From: Nitrospirales bacterium
GTDB taxonomy: Bacteria > Nitrospirota > Nitrospiria > Nitrospirales > UBA8639
DNA length: 64,000 nucleotides
Reading direction: 5' to 3'
Assembly (NCBI GenBank): GCA_031315915.1
Contig: JALDRK010000014.1
Coordinates: 1-64,000, forward strand
Each line of letters starts with the position of its first letter. Position 1 is the first letter of the stretch. Shown piece by piece: positions 1-9,951 of this stretch. Below the pieces are notes generated by a model. That model was not told where the DNA came from. It saw only the letters and a program-made list of their open reading frames with translations, and did not search any database. The position numbers were made by a program, and so were the translations under genes.

Positions 1-896
1 TCCTGCCCCCGTTGTTGTCCGGTGCGGGATTTATCACCCATGTCGTACCAGGACTCGATGCCGGGCAGAATGGCCTTGAAGCCATTCTGTCTCAACCGTT
101 TCAAATGAGGCTCAGACAAAAGTGACAACGTGCTTTCGGCAATGAAGTCGATGCTGTTGGGTGGAATGGCGGTTTCGATCGCCCGCATATATTCTTGAAA
201 CCGGACGCCGAAGTTGGGATCGTGCCAGGCCACGATCGGCCGCTTCATCTTCGTCCGGAGAAATTTCAAATCCTCGCTGATCTGGTCGAACGACAATGGC
301 TGATAATCGACGTTGGCATCCACGCAAAATCCGCAGGTATAGGGACAGCCCATACTGCCGATCATGGGCACCACCTTAAAGGAAGTGGGAGCTTTAGCCA
401 GGGTCGGTTCGATGAACTTCCAGCGTTCCTTCACGCCCGGCAATTCGGTTGGTTGTTGAGCCGCCTGCAAATGTTGCCCGACGGGGCGGTGGGGCGCGCA
501 ATCGGAGAGAATGTCATGAATCAGCGGTTTATCGGTAAATCCCAAGACGTAATCGAAATACCGCGCCGCATCCTCCGGATAACTTCTGGCGTGCGGCCCG
601 CCCAAGACCGTCACCGCCCCACGGGAGCGGAACAGGTTGCTCACGGCATAGGCCGTCAAGGCGGAACGGGTAAAGGCCCCGATAAACACCAGATCGGTTT
701 CTTCCAGTAATTCCCGATGCAGATCTTCCCGCCCTGTGTAACAGATAAACCGGACATGATGACCCAGTTCCTCGCACCAGACTCCCACCACTTGCGGCAT
801 GATGCTCGCCAGATTTTGATTCATCACCCTGGCATAGAGAGAATGAGTCGGGCCTTTTGTGACCAAATCCAATATTGTCACCCGGAGAGGGCGCAT
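1..896 (-). CDS. B12-binding radical SAM protein, 3' end cut by window edge
   Basis: An open minus-strand frame runs from an ATG at 896 off the left edge, so only the first 298 residues are visible. Residues about 35-135 look like a cobalamin-binding Rossmann domain. C184, C188 and C191 form the CxxxCxxC cluster of radical SAM enzymes in the context GCPYTCGFC, which would bind a 4Fe-4S cluster and cleave S-adenosylmethionine. A good ribosome site (GGAGG) lies six bases before the ATG. This architecture is typical of radical SAM enzymes acting on lipids or cofactors, but the substrate cannot be told because the C-terminal part is missing. The family call is firm; the function is open. Confidence 0.85.
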   Translation of the reverse strand, partial: MRPLRVTILDLVTKGPTHSLYARVMNQNLASIMPQVVGVWCEELGHHVRFICYTGREDLHRELLEETDLVFIGAFTRSALTAYAVSNLFRSRGAVTVLGGPHARSYPEDAARYFDYVLGFTDKPLIHDILSDCAPHRPVGQHLQAAQQPTELPGVKERWKFIEPTLAKAPTSFKVVPMIGSMGCPYTCGFCVDANVDYQPLSFDQISEDLKFLRTKMKRPIVAWHDPNFGVRFQEYMRAIETAIPPNSIDFIAESTLSLLSEPHLKRLRQNGFKAILPGIESWYDMGDKSRTGQQRGQ

Positions 897-1237
897 AGAG
901 GCCTCCGCCTTTCGTTGTCGAGGGATAGTAAGAAAAGTAAAAATGAACAAGGAGGGGGATAAGGACAGGTCTCCCGAAGCTAAATCACCTTATCGCGCCC
1001 CACAGAGAAGGTCAAATAGACCTAGAGGGCAGAAGTTGCAATACGGACATTCATACGGTAACGTCATAGGTGAATCGACCGTCTTGTCGGACCCAAGCCC
1101 TCCTCCCGCCGTTCTGGCCGGTGACGAAGCCTACAAATCCACAGACCGGACTCGATAGTCCCTCCGCAATGGCAAGTTGACCTGCCCTTGTATATAAGGG
1201 GTGCGGCTTTTAGGCTTTTAATAAGGAAGAGACGAGC
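897..1237. other. Intergenic region between radical SAM gene and typA
   Basis: These 341 bases separate two divergent genes. No open frame with a credible ribosome site was found. The region must hold the promoters of both genes, but I could not pick out a convincing -35/-10 pair. Confidence 0.5.
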
Positions 1238-3073
1238 ATGAACCAGAAACGCAGAAAAGATCTCCGTAATGTCGCTATCATCGCCCACGTCGATCACGGC
1301 AAAACGACTTTGGTCGATGCCCTCCTCAGACAGACCGGCGCACATGTGTTTAAGGAAGGGGAAGCCGTCATTATGGATTCGAATCCGTTGGAAAAAGAAC
1401 GCGGCATTACGATTTTTTCGAAAAATGCGTCTCTGCTCTATAAAGATACCCGCATCAACCTCGTGGATACCCCCGGCCATGCCGACTTCGGCAGTGAGGT
1501 CGAGCGAATTCTTCGAATGGTGGACGGCGTGCTGTTGCTGGTGGATGCCTTCGATGGACCGATGCCGCAAACCAAATTCGTTCTGAAGAAGTCTTTGGAA
1601 TTGCATCTGAAACCCATTGTGGTCATTAATAAAATCGATCGCCCCAACGCCCGTCCAGAAGAAATCGTGAATCAGACATTCGATTTGTTTTGTGAACTTA
1701 ACGCCACCGACGAACAACTCGATTTCCCCATTGTCTATGCCTCCGGCAAAGAAGGACGGGCGACGTTGGATCTTGTCGATGAGGCCGTCGATATGAAGCC
1801 GTTATTAGACACCATCATCCATCGCGTGTTACCGCCGGTAGCCGATCCGGAGCAACCGTTTCAAATGCTCGTCACCATGTTGGAATACGATTCCTATATC
1901 GGTCGCGTAGCCGTCGGACGGATTGTCCATGGCCAGGTCGAAGTCGGGAACTCCATCGTCGCCGTGAAGCGTGATGGCACCCTGGCCCGGGGGAAGGTCA
2001 CCAAGCTCTTGGCCTATCAAGGACTCGTTAGGGTGGAGAGCCCATCGGCGCTTGCCGGCGACATTATCTCCCTGGCAGGCGTGCAGGACGTTCGGGTTGG
2101 AGAAACCCTCGCTTCCCCTCAAAATCCCACAGCCCTGCCGACCGTGAATGTCGATGAACCCACGATTTCCATGAATTTCTCCCACAACACCAGTCCCTTG
2201 GCGGGCAAGGACGGGGGTCGTTTTCTCACGTCGCGACACATTCGGGAGCGGCTGGCTCACGAAGCCATGATGAATGTGGGGATCAAAGTGGAGGAGACCG
2301 ACGGGGGCGAGCGGTTTAAAGTGTCCGGACGGGGCGAACTCCATTTATCCATTCTCATCGAAACCATGCGACGGGAAGGCTTTGAATTGGAAGTGTCTCC
2401 GCCCAAAGTGATTTTTAAAGAAATGGACGGGGAAACGCTCGAACCGGTCGAGCTGGTCGTCATTGAAGTCGATCCCGGGTATCAAGGCGCGGTGATCGAA
2501 GCACTCGGCAGCCGGAAAGCCGAAATGAAAGATCTGCAAATCAGCGCGGTCGGAACCGTCCGCATGGAATTTCACATTGCTTCCCGTGCCCTCCTAGGAT
2601 TTCGCAGCGAATTATTGAGAATGACCCGCGGGACCGGCATCATGTCTCAAACGTTTCATGAATACCAGCCCTTCAAGGGAGAAATTCCTCACCGTTCAAC
2701 CGGAGTGCTCATCTCCCACGGCCCCGGACAAGCCGTGGCCTATGGCCTATGGGGTCTCCAGGACCGCGGAGAAATCTTTCTTCACGCCGGAGCGGACCTC
2801 TATGAGGGCATGATTGTGGGGATTAACAATAAAGGCAACGATCTGGTGGTGAACGCCATTCGGGAGAAAAAGCTGACGAATATCCGGGCATCCGGCTCCG
2901 ACGAGGCCATTCATCTGATTCCTCCACAAGAAATGACGTTGGAATTTGCTCTGGAATTTATCGAAGACGACGAATTGGTCGAGGTCACCCCCAAAAGCAT
3001 TCGCCTCCGCAAACGCTTTCTTACCGACAACGAGCGCCGTGCCGCCCGAAACCAGGCCAAGAAAGCCCAGTGA
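1238..3073 (+). CDS. typA: GTP-binding protein TypA/BipA, ribosome-associated translational GTPase
   Basis: This is a full-length translational GTPase of 611 residues, the usual size for BipA. It binds ribosomes and supports 50S assembly and growth under stress. The G1 loop AHVDHGKT is at residues 16-23, followed by RGIT (G2), DTPGH (77-81, G3) and NKID (131-134, G4). Elongation-factor-like domains II, III and V and the BipA-specific C-terminal domain follow without a break. The ATG is preceded by AGGAAGAG at good spacing. It stands alone, with its 3' end facing the minus-strand tail-collar gene. A short diverged copy of its last codons lies just downstream at 3167-3213. Confidence 0.97.
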   Translation: MNQKRRKDLRNVAIIAHVDHGKTTLVDALLRQTGAHVFKEGEAVIMDSNPLEKERGITIFSKNASLLYKDTRINLVDTPGHADFGSEVERILRMVDGVLLLVDAFDGPMPQTKFVLKKSLELHLKPIVVINKIDRPNARPEEIVNQTFDLFCELNATDEQLDFPIVYASGKEGRATLDLVDEAVDMKPLLDTIIHRVLPPVADPEQPFQMLVTMLEYDSYIGRVAVGRIVHGQVEVGNSIVAVKRDGTLARGKVTKLLAYQGLVRVESPSALAGDIISLAGVQDVRVGETLASPQNPTALPTVNVDEPTISMNFSHNTSPLAGKDGGRFLTSRHIRERLAHEAMMNVGIKVEETDGGERFKVSGRGELHLSILIETMRREGFELEVSPPKVIFKEMDGETLEPVELVVIEVDPGYQGAVIEALGSRKAEMKDLQISAVGTVRMEFHIASRALLGFRSELLRMTRGTGIMSQTFHEYQPFKGEIPHRSTGVLISHGPGQAVAYGLWGLQDRGEIFLHAGADLYEGMIVGINNKGNDLVVNAIREKKLTNIRASGSDEAIHLIPPQEMTLEFALEFIEDDELVEVTPKSIRLRKRFLTDNERRAARNQAKKAQ

Positions 3074-3166
3074 CCAACCGAGCATCCATCCGCGCACAAG
3101 ACCAATGTCGAGTTCGCCTGAGAGTTTACTAAGAGCGAGAGACGGGTAATCCAGGGCCAAACACAA

Positions 3167-3213
3167 CGGCTTTCGAAAGTCTCACCTTACCGATAACGAA
3201 CGCCGGACTTCGG
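3167..3213 (+). repeat. Diverged echo of the typA 3' coding end
   Basis: About 45 bases here resemble typA bases 3002-3045. Read in one frame they give LTDNERR, matching the same heptapeptide near the TypA C-terminus (residues about 595-601). The identity is at both DNA and peptide level, with many third-position differences and a one-base phase change before it. It looks like the remnant of a duplicated or recombined typA tail rather than chance. Confidence 0.45.
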
Positions 3214-3246
3214 CTATACGGCCATACCTGGGTATTGGTATAGACT

Positions 3247-3852
3247 TTAATTCCTTGACGGGAAAATGCCCTGAAGGGCGATGCAAAACCGGATACTCAG
3301 AAACGGCTGCATGACGTTATGAGGGGCCACTGTTGCCGAGCCTCCTTGAGGGATATTGCGACGTGGATTCAAGGGACTCGCTCCAGGCTTCCTCATGTCG
3401 GGAACTCTGTCTTGCACATTCCAGATTTTTGCAGGCTCTGAATTTTGTCCATGGCTTCCCGAGGTAGAATGTGAAGAAGGCTGAGGAGAAGGGACCTCAT
3501 GCTCCATAAGGGAGTGCTGTTCTTCTCCTCCTTGCTCACCCTGAGCCCGTTGAGTTAAGCCAGGGCCGTTTCCCGCATGCAACGGCACACGCCCACGAAG
3601 ATCCGGCAACCCGAAGGTCGTGCGTCCATCGCCTCCATAATTAGTCCCTAACAACGCAAACAACGCTTGATTCTGATTAATAGAAATCAATTGTCCGTCG
3701 GCATTGGCCCAACCCCTTGGGCAAAAATTGGCTCCCGTCATCATAATTTCTCCCAGGAACGGCTCAGAAGCCGAAAAAACCGGGGAAGCCATCAACCAGA
3801 TTGTGACGAGAATGCCCAGTCCGAGTATAGAAACCCTTTTTGTTTTCATCAT
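3247..3852 (-). CDS. Secreted phage tail collar domain protein (microcystin-dependent protein type)
   Basis: About 201 residues. The start at 3852 (MMKTKRV) has GGAGG six bases upstream and opens a clear signal peptide ending near ASA. Then comes a collar-fold core: FLGEIMMTGANFCPRGW, LISINQNQALFALLGTNYGGDGRTTFGLPDLRGRVPLHAG in short segments, the hallmark of the Tail_Collar family. In phages the fold sits on tail fibres. In bacteria exported single-domain versions occur whose role is not settled. The linker between residues 110 and 160 is rich in Ser, His and Pro. No other phage gene is near, so this is not a prophage remnant. It is convergent with typA. Confidence 0.85.
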   Translation of the reverse strand: MMKTKRVSILGLGILVTIWLMASPVFSASEPFLGEIMMTGANFCPRGWANADGQLISINQNQALFALLGTNYGGDGRTTFGLPDLRGRVPLHAGNGPGLTQRAQGEQGGEEQHSLMEHEVPSPQPSSHSTSGSHGQNSEPAKIWNVQDRVPDMRKPGASPLNPRRNIPQGGSATVAPHNVMQPFLSIRFCIALQGIFPSRN

Positions 3853-4483
3853 TCTTTTCCTCCCAAGCAAGTTGAACGCCGTCACTACGCAAGAGACCAG
3901 ACATCAATCCTGATGTGTGGAACCGTTTGCTTGAATTCCTAAACTTCAATCTTTGTCGTTTCCGGTGGCAAGCAGACCTACGGAATGAAGCTGTGAGAAT
4001 CCTGCCAACTCTTCGAAGCCCATATCTTCCCGGTCTTAAAAGAAACAATTCCTCCGCCCATCAAAAGTATACCGATAATGCGTTTTCTATTTCGAGCCAT
4101 GCCGGTTTCCATTTTGGGATTCGCGACACATCATTATTTAAAAACCAAAAGAAAAGGGCAAACCGGTGAAACTCCGGTTCCCCGTCTCTGAGGATGTCCG
4201 TTCCATTCGACTCCTCGGGGATAGCCTTCTTAGCCTTGACGGAAAGAATGGTGTCTTGTCAGGAGACAACCCAAGTCAGTGGTAAATTCCCCGTTTACCT
4301 TTTGCTTCCCAATATCGTTTTGGTTCAAAGTCCATTATTTTTCGCCAATCCTGCTCCCAGAATAGTATTTAGGACTTTCCTCTTAAGGCATTTTAGCTTA
4401 TAATCAAGATCCTACCGTGAGACGGGTACGAGGTCCTTTAGACAGCCAGCACCCGAATCAGAACCACCCATGTGGGAGCCGGA
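3853..4483. other. Intergenic region upstream of the tail-collar and dapF-like genes
   Basis: These 631 bases lie between two divergent genes. Short open frames exist but none has a ribosome site or a recognisable product. I see no RNA gene or repeat in it. Confidence 0.45.
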
Positions 4484-5440
4484 ATGAAGAAAAACCTCTT
4501 TTTTAAGGGGCACGGACTTGGTAATGATTACATTGCGCTGGATCCTGCCAACCTGACCTTTAAGCTGACGGCTCGCACCATTCGCGGCTTGTGCGATCGA
4601 AATTGGGGAATCGGAAGCGATGGAATTCTGGCCCTGGCGCCCTCCAAGAAGGCCGATTTTGGTTTGCGGATTTACAACCCGGATGGCAGTGAAGCCGAAA
4701 AGTCCGGCAACGGACTGCGAATTTTCGGATGCTATCTTTATCACACCAAGCACACCAAAAAGAAACGCTTTACGGTTGAGACCAAAGGAGGATTGGTGGA
4801 GATTGACTTGGAAGTCAATGGGAAAGGGGATGTCAGTGGCGCAACCGTGCAAATGGGCAAGGCTTCCTTTCGGCCCATCTCCCTGCCCTGTACCTTACGG
4901 GTTCCCGAGTTGATCCAACAACCGGTAAAAGCGGCAGGACAGTCCTTACGGTTCACCGGAGTGAGTGTCGGCAATCCTCACTGTGTGGTATATCGAAAGA
5001 AGAATGAGAAGTGGAGCCGAGAGGAGCTCCTGCAAATAGGCCCCGAATTGGAAAACCATACGATCTTTCCAAAACGGACCAACGTCCAATTGGCCGTGCC
5101 TACCGGCCCGAGGGCCATTTCCATCTTCATTTGGGAACGGGGAGCGGGAGAGACACAAGCGTCAGGATCTTCGGCCTGTGCAGCCGCATGCGCAGGAGTT
5201 CGCCTGGGCTTGGTGAAAAGTCCCGTGACGGTCAAAGCCCCCGGCGGCACACTGGAAATTACGATAGATCCTCAATATTCCATCACCATGAAAGGGCCGG
5301 TCTTGGAAGTCGGCCGCGGAGAAATGAGTAACGGATTCGTTGCCAGCCTCACAAAAATCCCACTTGGAAAAATCGTCCATCCATCATCTCCCCCTCCCCC
5401 TATCCTCCCATCCGAGGTCATCATTCCCCAAACGTCCTGA
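4484..5440 (+). CDS. dapF: DapF-family epimerase homolog with both catalytic cysteines replaced by serine
   Basis: 318 residues with the diaminopimelate epimerase fold (two similar halves). The ATG at 4484 is preferred over a GTG four codons earlier because GGAG lies at correct spacing. Classical DapF interconverts LL- and meso-diaminopimelate with two cysteines, in CGNGxR and in ACGTGxCA. Here the first site reads KSGNGLR (Ser74) and the second QASGSSACA (Ser227), so both acid/base cysteines are serine. The substrate-contacting residues around them (NPDGSEAE, GNPHCVV, ERGAGET) are kept. The C-terminal tail is proline rich. It may be a divergent epimerase or racemase using Ser, or an inactive relative. 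The 3' end overlaps the next minus-strand gene by 20 bases. Confidence 0.85.
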   Translation: MKKNLFFKGHGLGNDYIALDPANLTFKLTARTIRGLCDRNWGIGSDGILALAPSKKADFGLRIYNPDGSEAEKSGNGLRIFGCYLYHTKHTKKKRFTVETKGGLVEIDLEVNGKGDVSGATVQMGKASFRPISLPCTLRVPELIQQPVKAAGQSLRFTGVSVGNPHCVVYRKKNEKWSREELLQIGPELENHTIFPKRTNVQLAVPTGPRAISIFIWERGAGETQASGSSACAAACAGVRLGLVKSPVTVKAPGGTLEITIDPQYSITMKGPVLEVGRGEMSNGFVASLTKIPLGKIVHPSSPPPPILPSEVIIPQTS

Positions 5441-5762
5441 TGTAGGCCAGCACATCTTCCATTTGTTGGTCAGATAAGCCGCTCTTCCAGGCCGGCATGG
5501 ACGTTCCAGGCTTTCCCTCCCGGATGGTTTTCAATAGGTCCTGATCGTTTTTTTGCTTGACCGTCTGACTCGTCAAATCGGCAGGCGGCGGAGTTAAGTG
5601 GACAGCAACGGGGCCATCCCCCCTTCCCTTCATCCCATGACAAGATACGCAATTGGTCCGATACACACTGCCCCCCGTTTCGATATTTGCCGGGTGACTG
5701 TCGGCGAACACCACGCCCGACCAACACATAAACGCAAGACTCCCAGATAACCAAACTCGCAT
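5421..5762 (-). CDS. Periplasmic mono-haem cytochrome c
   Basis: 113 residues from the ATG at 5762; another in-frame ATG at 5771 is possible, and both use the same AAGGA. Residues 1-20 are a signal peptide ending at VFA. CVSCH at 38-42 binds haem c, and a Met in GTSMPAW near residue 88 is the likely sixth ligand. It belongs to the cytochrome c class I/cbb3-type small cytochromes. It lies 68 bases after the di-heme peroxidase on the same strand, so it may be its electron donor. Confidence 0.88.
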   Translation of the reverse strand: MRVWLSGSLAFMCWSGVVFADSHPANIETGGSVYRTNCVSCHGMKGRGDGPVAVHLTPPPADLTSQTVKQKNDQDLLKTIREGKPGTSMPAWKSGLSDQQMEDVLAYIRTFGE

Positions 5763-5830
5763 AGTGGTCATTTCCTTTTTAGGTCTTCTGAAATGCGCTC
5801 GGGCAACAGCTCTATTTTTCCCAGACGCCA

Positions 5831-6901
5831 CTATTCCGGAAGCTTGGGAAATTCGAAAGGAATGGATTCGCCGGTTAAGGCTTTGAGAAAAGCCAGTAAA
5901 TCGGTTTTTTCCTGATCAGAGAGTCCCAAGGGCTTCATCAAGGGACTCAAGTTGGGGTTGGCATTTCCACCTTGATCGAAAAATTCTATGACTTCTTCAA
6001 GGGTTTTAAAGGCCCCGTCATGCATGTACGGGGAAGTTTCCGTGATACTCCGCAACGTTGGTGTCTTAAACGCACCTTTATCGTGCTCATGCTTCGTCAC
6101 ATAATACCGTCCTAAATCTTCTTCCTGAGGCCCGACTTGCGGCACACCCAGGTTATGAAAATGATTGTCTGTGAAATTGGGGCCATTGTGGCAAAGAATA
6201 CATTTTGCTTTGCCTTTAAAGAGCCCCATTCCCCTCTGCGCGGACTCATCCATGGCTTTGGTATCCCCTTGCACAAATTGATCGAAGGTCGAATTGGTGG
6301 AAATAATGGTTCGCTCATAGGCAGCGATCGCTTCGGCAATACCCTGCAAACTCACACCGGTTCCAAATACTTTCTGAAACTGCTCTTTATAGCCTTGTAT
6401 TTTTCCGATTTTCGGCACGACATTTTCATGCGTTTCTGCCATTTCAACAGGATTGTGGATGGGTCCGATGGCTTGCTCCTCCAAGGATCCGGCGCGCCCA
6501 TCCCAAAATTGAAGAGGATTGAACGCGGTGTTATACACGGTGGGCGCTTGCCGTCCTCCCCGTTTTCCTCCCACCCCGACCGAGGTTTGATTGGGATCGG
6601 CAAACCCGGCGACCGGGTTATGGCAGAAGGCACACGAGATCGCATTATTTTTTGATAATCGTCCGTCAAAGTATAACTGTTTCCCTAACGAAACCTTTTC
6701 GGCATAATTTAAATTGGCAGCAGGGATCGGAACCGCTGTGGGCAAAGGACCGATATCGGGCACCGTCTGCCCCTCAACGGTAATCATATCGGCGCTCGCA
6801 TCGTGACCCAAATCATATCCGAGCCCGTTTGAACTCGCCACGAGGAATCCCATGATTCCACACACCAAAACACGAGTCAGCGTTGATTGTCTTCCATCCA
6901 T
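5831..6901 (-). CDS. Di-haem cytochrome c peroxidase (CcpA/MauG family)
   Basis: 356 residues from the ATG at 6901, which has GGAGG ten bases before it. A signal sequence covers about residues 1-28. Two haem c sites are present, CAFCH (90-94) and CILCH (234-238), each heading one of two cytochrome domains. This is the layout of bacterial cytochrome c peroxidase, which reduces hydrogen peroxide in the periplasm using cytochrome c. MauG-type oxidases share the architecture, so the exact substrate is inferred. The cytochrome c gene follows on the same strand and the two are likely one transcript. Confidence 0.92.
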   Translation of the reverse strand: MDGRQSTLTRVLVCGIMGFLVASSNGLGYDLGHDASADMITVEGQTVPDIGPLPTAVPIPAANLNYAEKVSLGKQLYFDGRLSKNNAISCAFCHNPVAGFADPNQTSVGVGGKRGGRQAPTVYNTAFNPLQFWDGRAGSLEEQAIGPIHNPVEMAETHENVVPKIGKIQGYKEQFQKVFGTGVSLQGIAEAIAAYERTIISTNSTFDQFVQGDTKAMDESAQRGMGLFKGKAKCILCHNGPNFTDNHFHNLGVPQVGPQEEDLGRYYVTKHEHDKGAFKTPTLRSITETSPYMHDGAFKTLEEVIEFFDQGGNANPNLSPLMKPLGLSDQEKTDLLAFLKALTGESIPFEFPKLPE

Positions 6902-7161
6902 ACGTTCATTTCCTCCCAACTCATTTGATTCATACAGATTCATCAAAATCGCCTCCGTCCCAAGAGACGACCGATTCCGTTCATAGTACAATCATCGATT
7001 CAAATCATTCGGTGTACTCATTATTATTATAAAGTGGTCTCTCGTGCGAAGAAAGTCGTGAGGTGCAGCTCATCATTCGCTCTCTCCCAGATACCAATTG
7101 AACGATTAGACATAGAGTCCCTGGAAGAATGCTAATATAAATCGTACGGCCCGAAATAATC

Positions 7162-9686
7162 TTGATCGATCCAACATCCCTTCCCATCGCCGGCATACTT
7201 TCCCAATTGCAGGACGTCTTGGCTCGGCATCTTATTGTCCTGCTTAGTGCGGAACCGGGAGCAGGAAAAACCACCCAGGTTCCCTTGGCCTTGCGGAAAG
7301 AACCGTGGCTCGGCCACAAGAAAATCATCATGCTGGAGCCCCGACGGTTGGCGGCGCGAGCTGCCGCGCGCCGCATGAGCTGGCTTTTGGATGAACCCGT
7401 GGGACTGACCGTCGGCTATCGTACCCGACTGGACACCAAAGTCAGTTCCACGACCAGGGTTGAAGTCGTGACAGAAGGAATCCTGACCCGGATGCTGCAA
7501 TATGACCCTTCCCTGAATGAATATGGGCTGGTCATCTTCGACGAATTCCATGAGCGAAGTCTGCAGGCCGACCTGGGTCTGGCATTGACCCTTAAGACGC
7601 AATCGCTCTTTCGCAAAGACCTCCGAGTCTTGGTCATGTCTGCCACGCTGGACACCCGAACACTCGCTCAACAGTTGCAACCAGTCCCGGTGGTGACATG
7701 CGAAGGGAAAATGTTTCCGGTCGAAACACGTTACCTGGGGCCGTTGGAACAACGAAACTTTTCGACACAACTGACTAAGGCCATTCACCGCCTGCTACTC
7801 ACCGAACCAGGCAACCTGTTGGTCTTTCTGCCGGGGGCCGGAAAAATTCGCCGACTGGAGCAGTGCTTGTCTTCTCTTCCCCTTCCCCCTCAAACGATGA
7901 TTGTTCCCCTTTATGGTGATCTCTCTTCGCAAGCCCAAGACCAAGCGATTCTCCCTCCGCCTCCAGGATGGAGAAAGATCGTCCTTAGCACCAACATTGC
8001 CGAAAGCAGTCTGACCATTGAGGGAATCCGCATCGTGTTGGATACCGGTCTCATGCGAATCCCACGATTTGATCCGCGAAGCGGCATGAGCCGATTAACG
8101 ACTATCAACATCTCTCAAGCCTCTGCAGAACAACGCCGTGGACGAGCCGGACGGACTGAACCAGGCCTTTGCGTTCGCTGTTGGGACGAAGCCGCTCAAC
8201 GAACGCTGGCGACCCGCACACCACCGGAAATTCTCCAGGCCGATTTGACGTCGCTGGCCTTGGAACTGGGCGTATGGGGCGTCAAAGATGCTTCTGATCT
8301 TTCCTGGCCTGATCCGCCACCGACGGGAGCGTTGGCTCAGGCTCGACAACTTCTTCGATTTCTTGGTGCATTGGATAAGGAAGGCCGGGTGACAGAACAT
8401 GGACGGAAAATGAGCCACTTGCCCATCCATCCTCGTCTGGCCCACATGGTATTACAAGGCACAACGATGAAACTTGGGGCACTGGCCTGTGACGTAGCGG
8501 CCGTATTCAGCGAACAGGATTTCTTGAAGGGAACGACGGCTCAGAGCCAAACAGATCTCAGAAGTCGAATGGAGGAATACAACCGGCAAGCCGGGCGGAA
8601 TACCGGCTCCGGTGTCATCCAGCGCATCCGCCAAATTTCTCAAACGTGGCAACAACACCTTGGCCTTGTCGCTCAACCAGGGCCGTATACCCCCTTCAAC
8701 CAGGATGCCATAGGAATGTTACTTGCCCTCGCCTACCCCGACCGCATTGCTCAACGTCAGTCCGACGGAAGTCGACGATACAAGATGGCCAATGGCCGAT
8801 TGGCGCGCTTTCACCAACCTGATCCATTGGAACATGAGGAGTATCTCGTGATTCGCCGATCTGGACGGAATCCAACCCGTTTCCCGCATTTATCTGGCCG
8901 CGCCTATTCATCGGGACGATCTCTTTAAACATTTCTCTGACCTCCTCCAGAAGAAAGAAGTCGTCATCTGGAATGAATCCACTCAATCCGTCCTTGCAAG
9001 CCAGCAACTTTGCTTGGGGAGAACTCATTTTGGAAGAAACCCGTCTGCACAAACCCAACATCGAACTCGTGATGACGGCCTATTACATGGGATCCGCACT
9101 CACGGCATTTCTTCTCTCCCTTGGTCCAAGAATCAGCGAAACTGGCAAAACCGCGTACGGTTTCTTCATCGGGTCATGCAACCCAAAGCAGGCTGGCCGG
9201 ACGTCACGAACGACAACCTGCTCAACACGCTCGAAACCTGGATTCGCTCCCTACCTCGCCGGCCTTTCAAGTTTGTCTCAAGTGAAACGGAGTTGACCTG
9301 ACCTGGCCGCTACAGGCACTGCTCGCCGGATCAGCGGCGATCTCTCGACATCCTGGCTCAACCCATCTCCCCGTCCCAACCGGCTCCTACATTGCGTTGG
9401 ATTACGAATCCGGCGAACTTCCCATACTCGCCGTGCGGCTCCAAGAACTCTTCGGCATGACGGAAACGCCCCGAGTGGCGAACGGACAGGTTCCCGTGCT
9501 GATTCATTTACTCTCACCAGCCAGACGGCCAGTTCAAGTCACTCAGGATTTGAAAGTTTTTGGAAAACCGGATATGTGGAAGTCAGAAAGGAACTGAAGA
9601 AATGCGCTACCCAACACTTCTGGCCAGATGGTCCGCTACAAGCACCTCCCACCAGAGGCATCAAAAGCGCTAGACTTCAGCGGTAA
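7162..9686 (+). pseudogene. hrpB: ATP-dependent helicase HrpB, C-terminal third broken by frameshifts
   Basis: The first 564 or so codons read cleanly as HrpB, a DEAH-box helicase. Walker A is GAGKTT (33-38), motif II is DEFH, SAT is in VMSATLD and motif VI is QRRGRAGRTEPG. The start appears to be TTG at 7162 with no clear ribosome site. From about 8854 the reading frame must change near 8854, 9019, 9082, 9296 and 9556 to follow the family's C-terminal domain. Recognisable blocks in successive frames are LVIADLDG, ELILEETRL, LPILAVRLQELFG, HLLSPARRPVQVT and APPTRGIK. The helicase core could still be made as a protein truncated at 8928. Confidence 0.85.
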
Positions 9687-9951
9687 TGACGTCCTCCTCG
9701 AAAACTCTCCCTCTCCAACTGCCCGCTTGACGGGAAGTTTTACTAGGAGTTCGTCCACCTTACAACTCTGGTTTTTATAACATCTCTGTGGCACGAAACG
9801 AAGAGGCCGGTTCATCATGGTGCAAAATCATGAATGCCCTTTGCCTATTGCTTTTATTTTGCAGAATTTTTAAGGTACGCCATCTCAGCAACAAATGGCC
9901 CTCATTCTCATCCTGTTGCGTTTGACCATTTCGAGTTAAGGAGTCGTGGTC

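Noticed and set aside
3247-3852. Prophage remnant signalled by the tail-collar domain
   Set aside because: The protein has a signal peptide and is flanked by housekeeping genes; no other phage gene is present.
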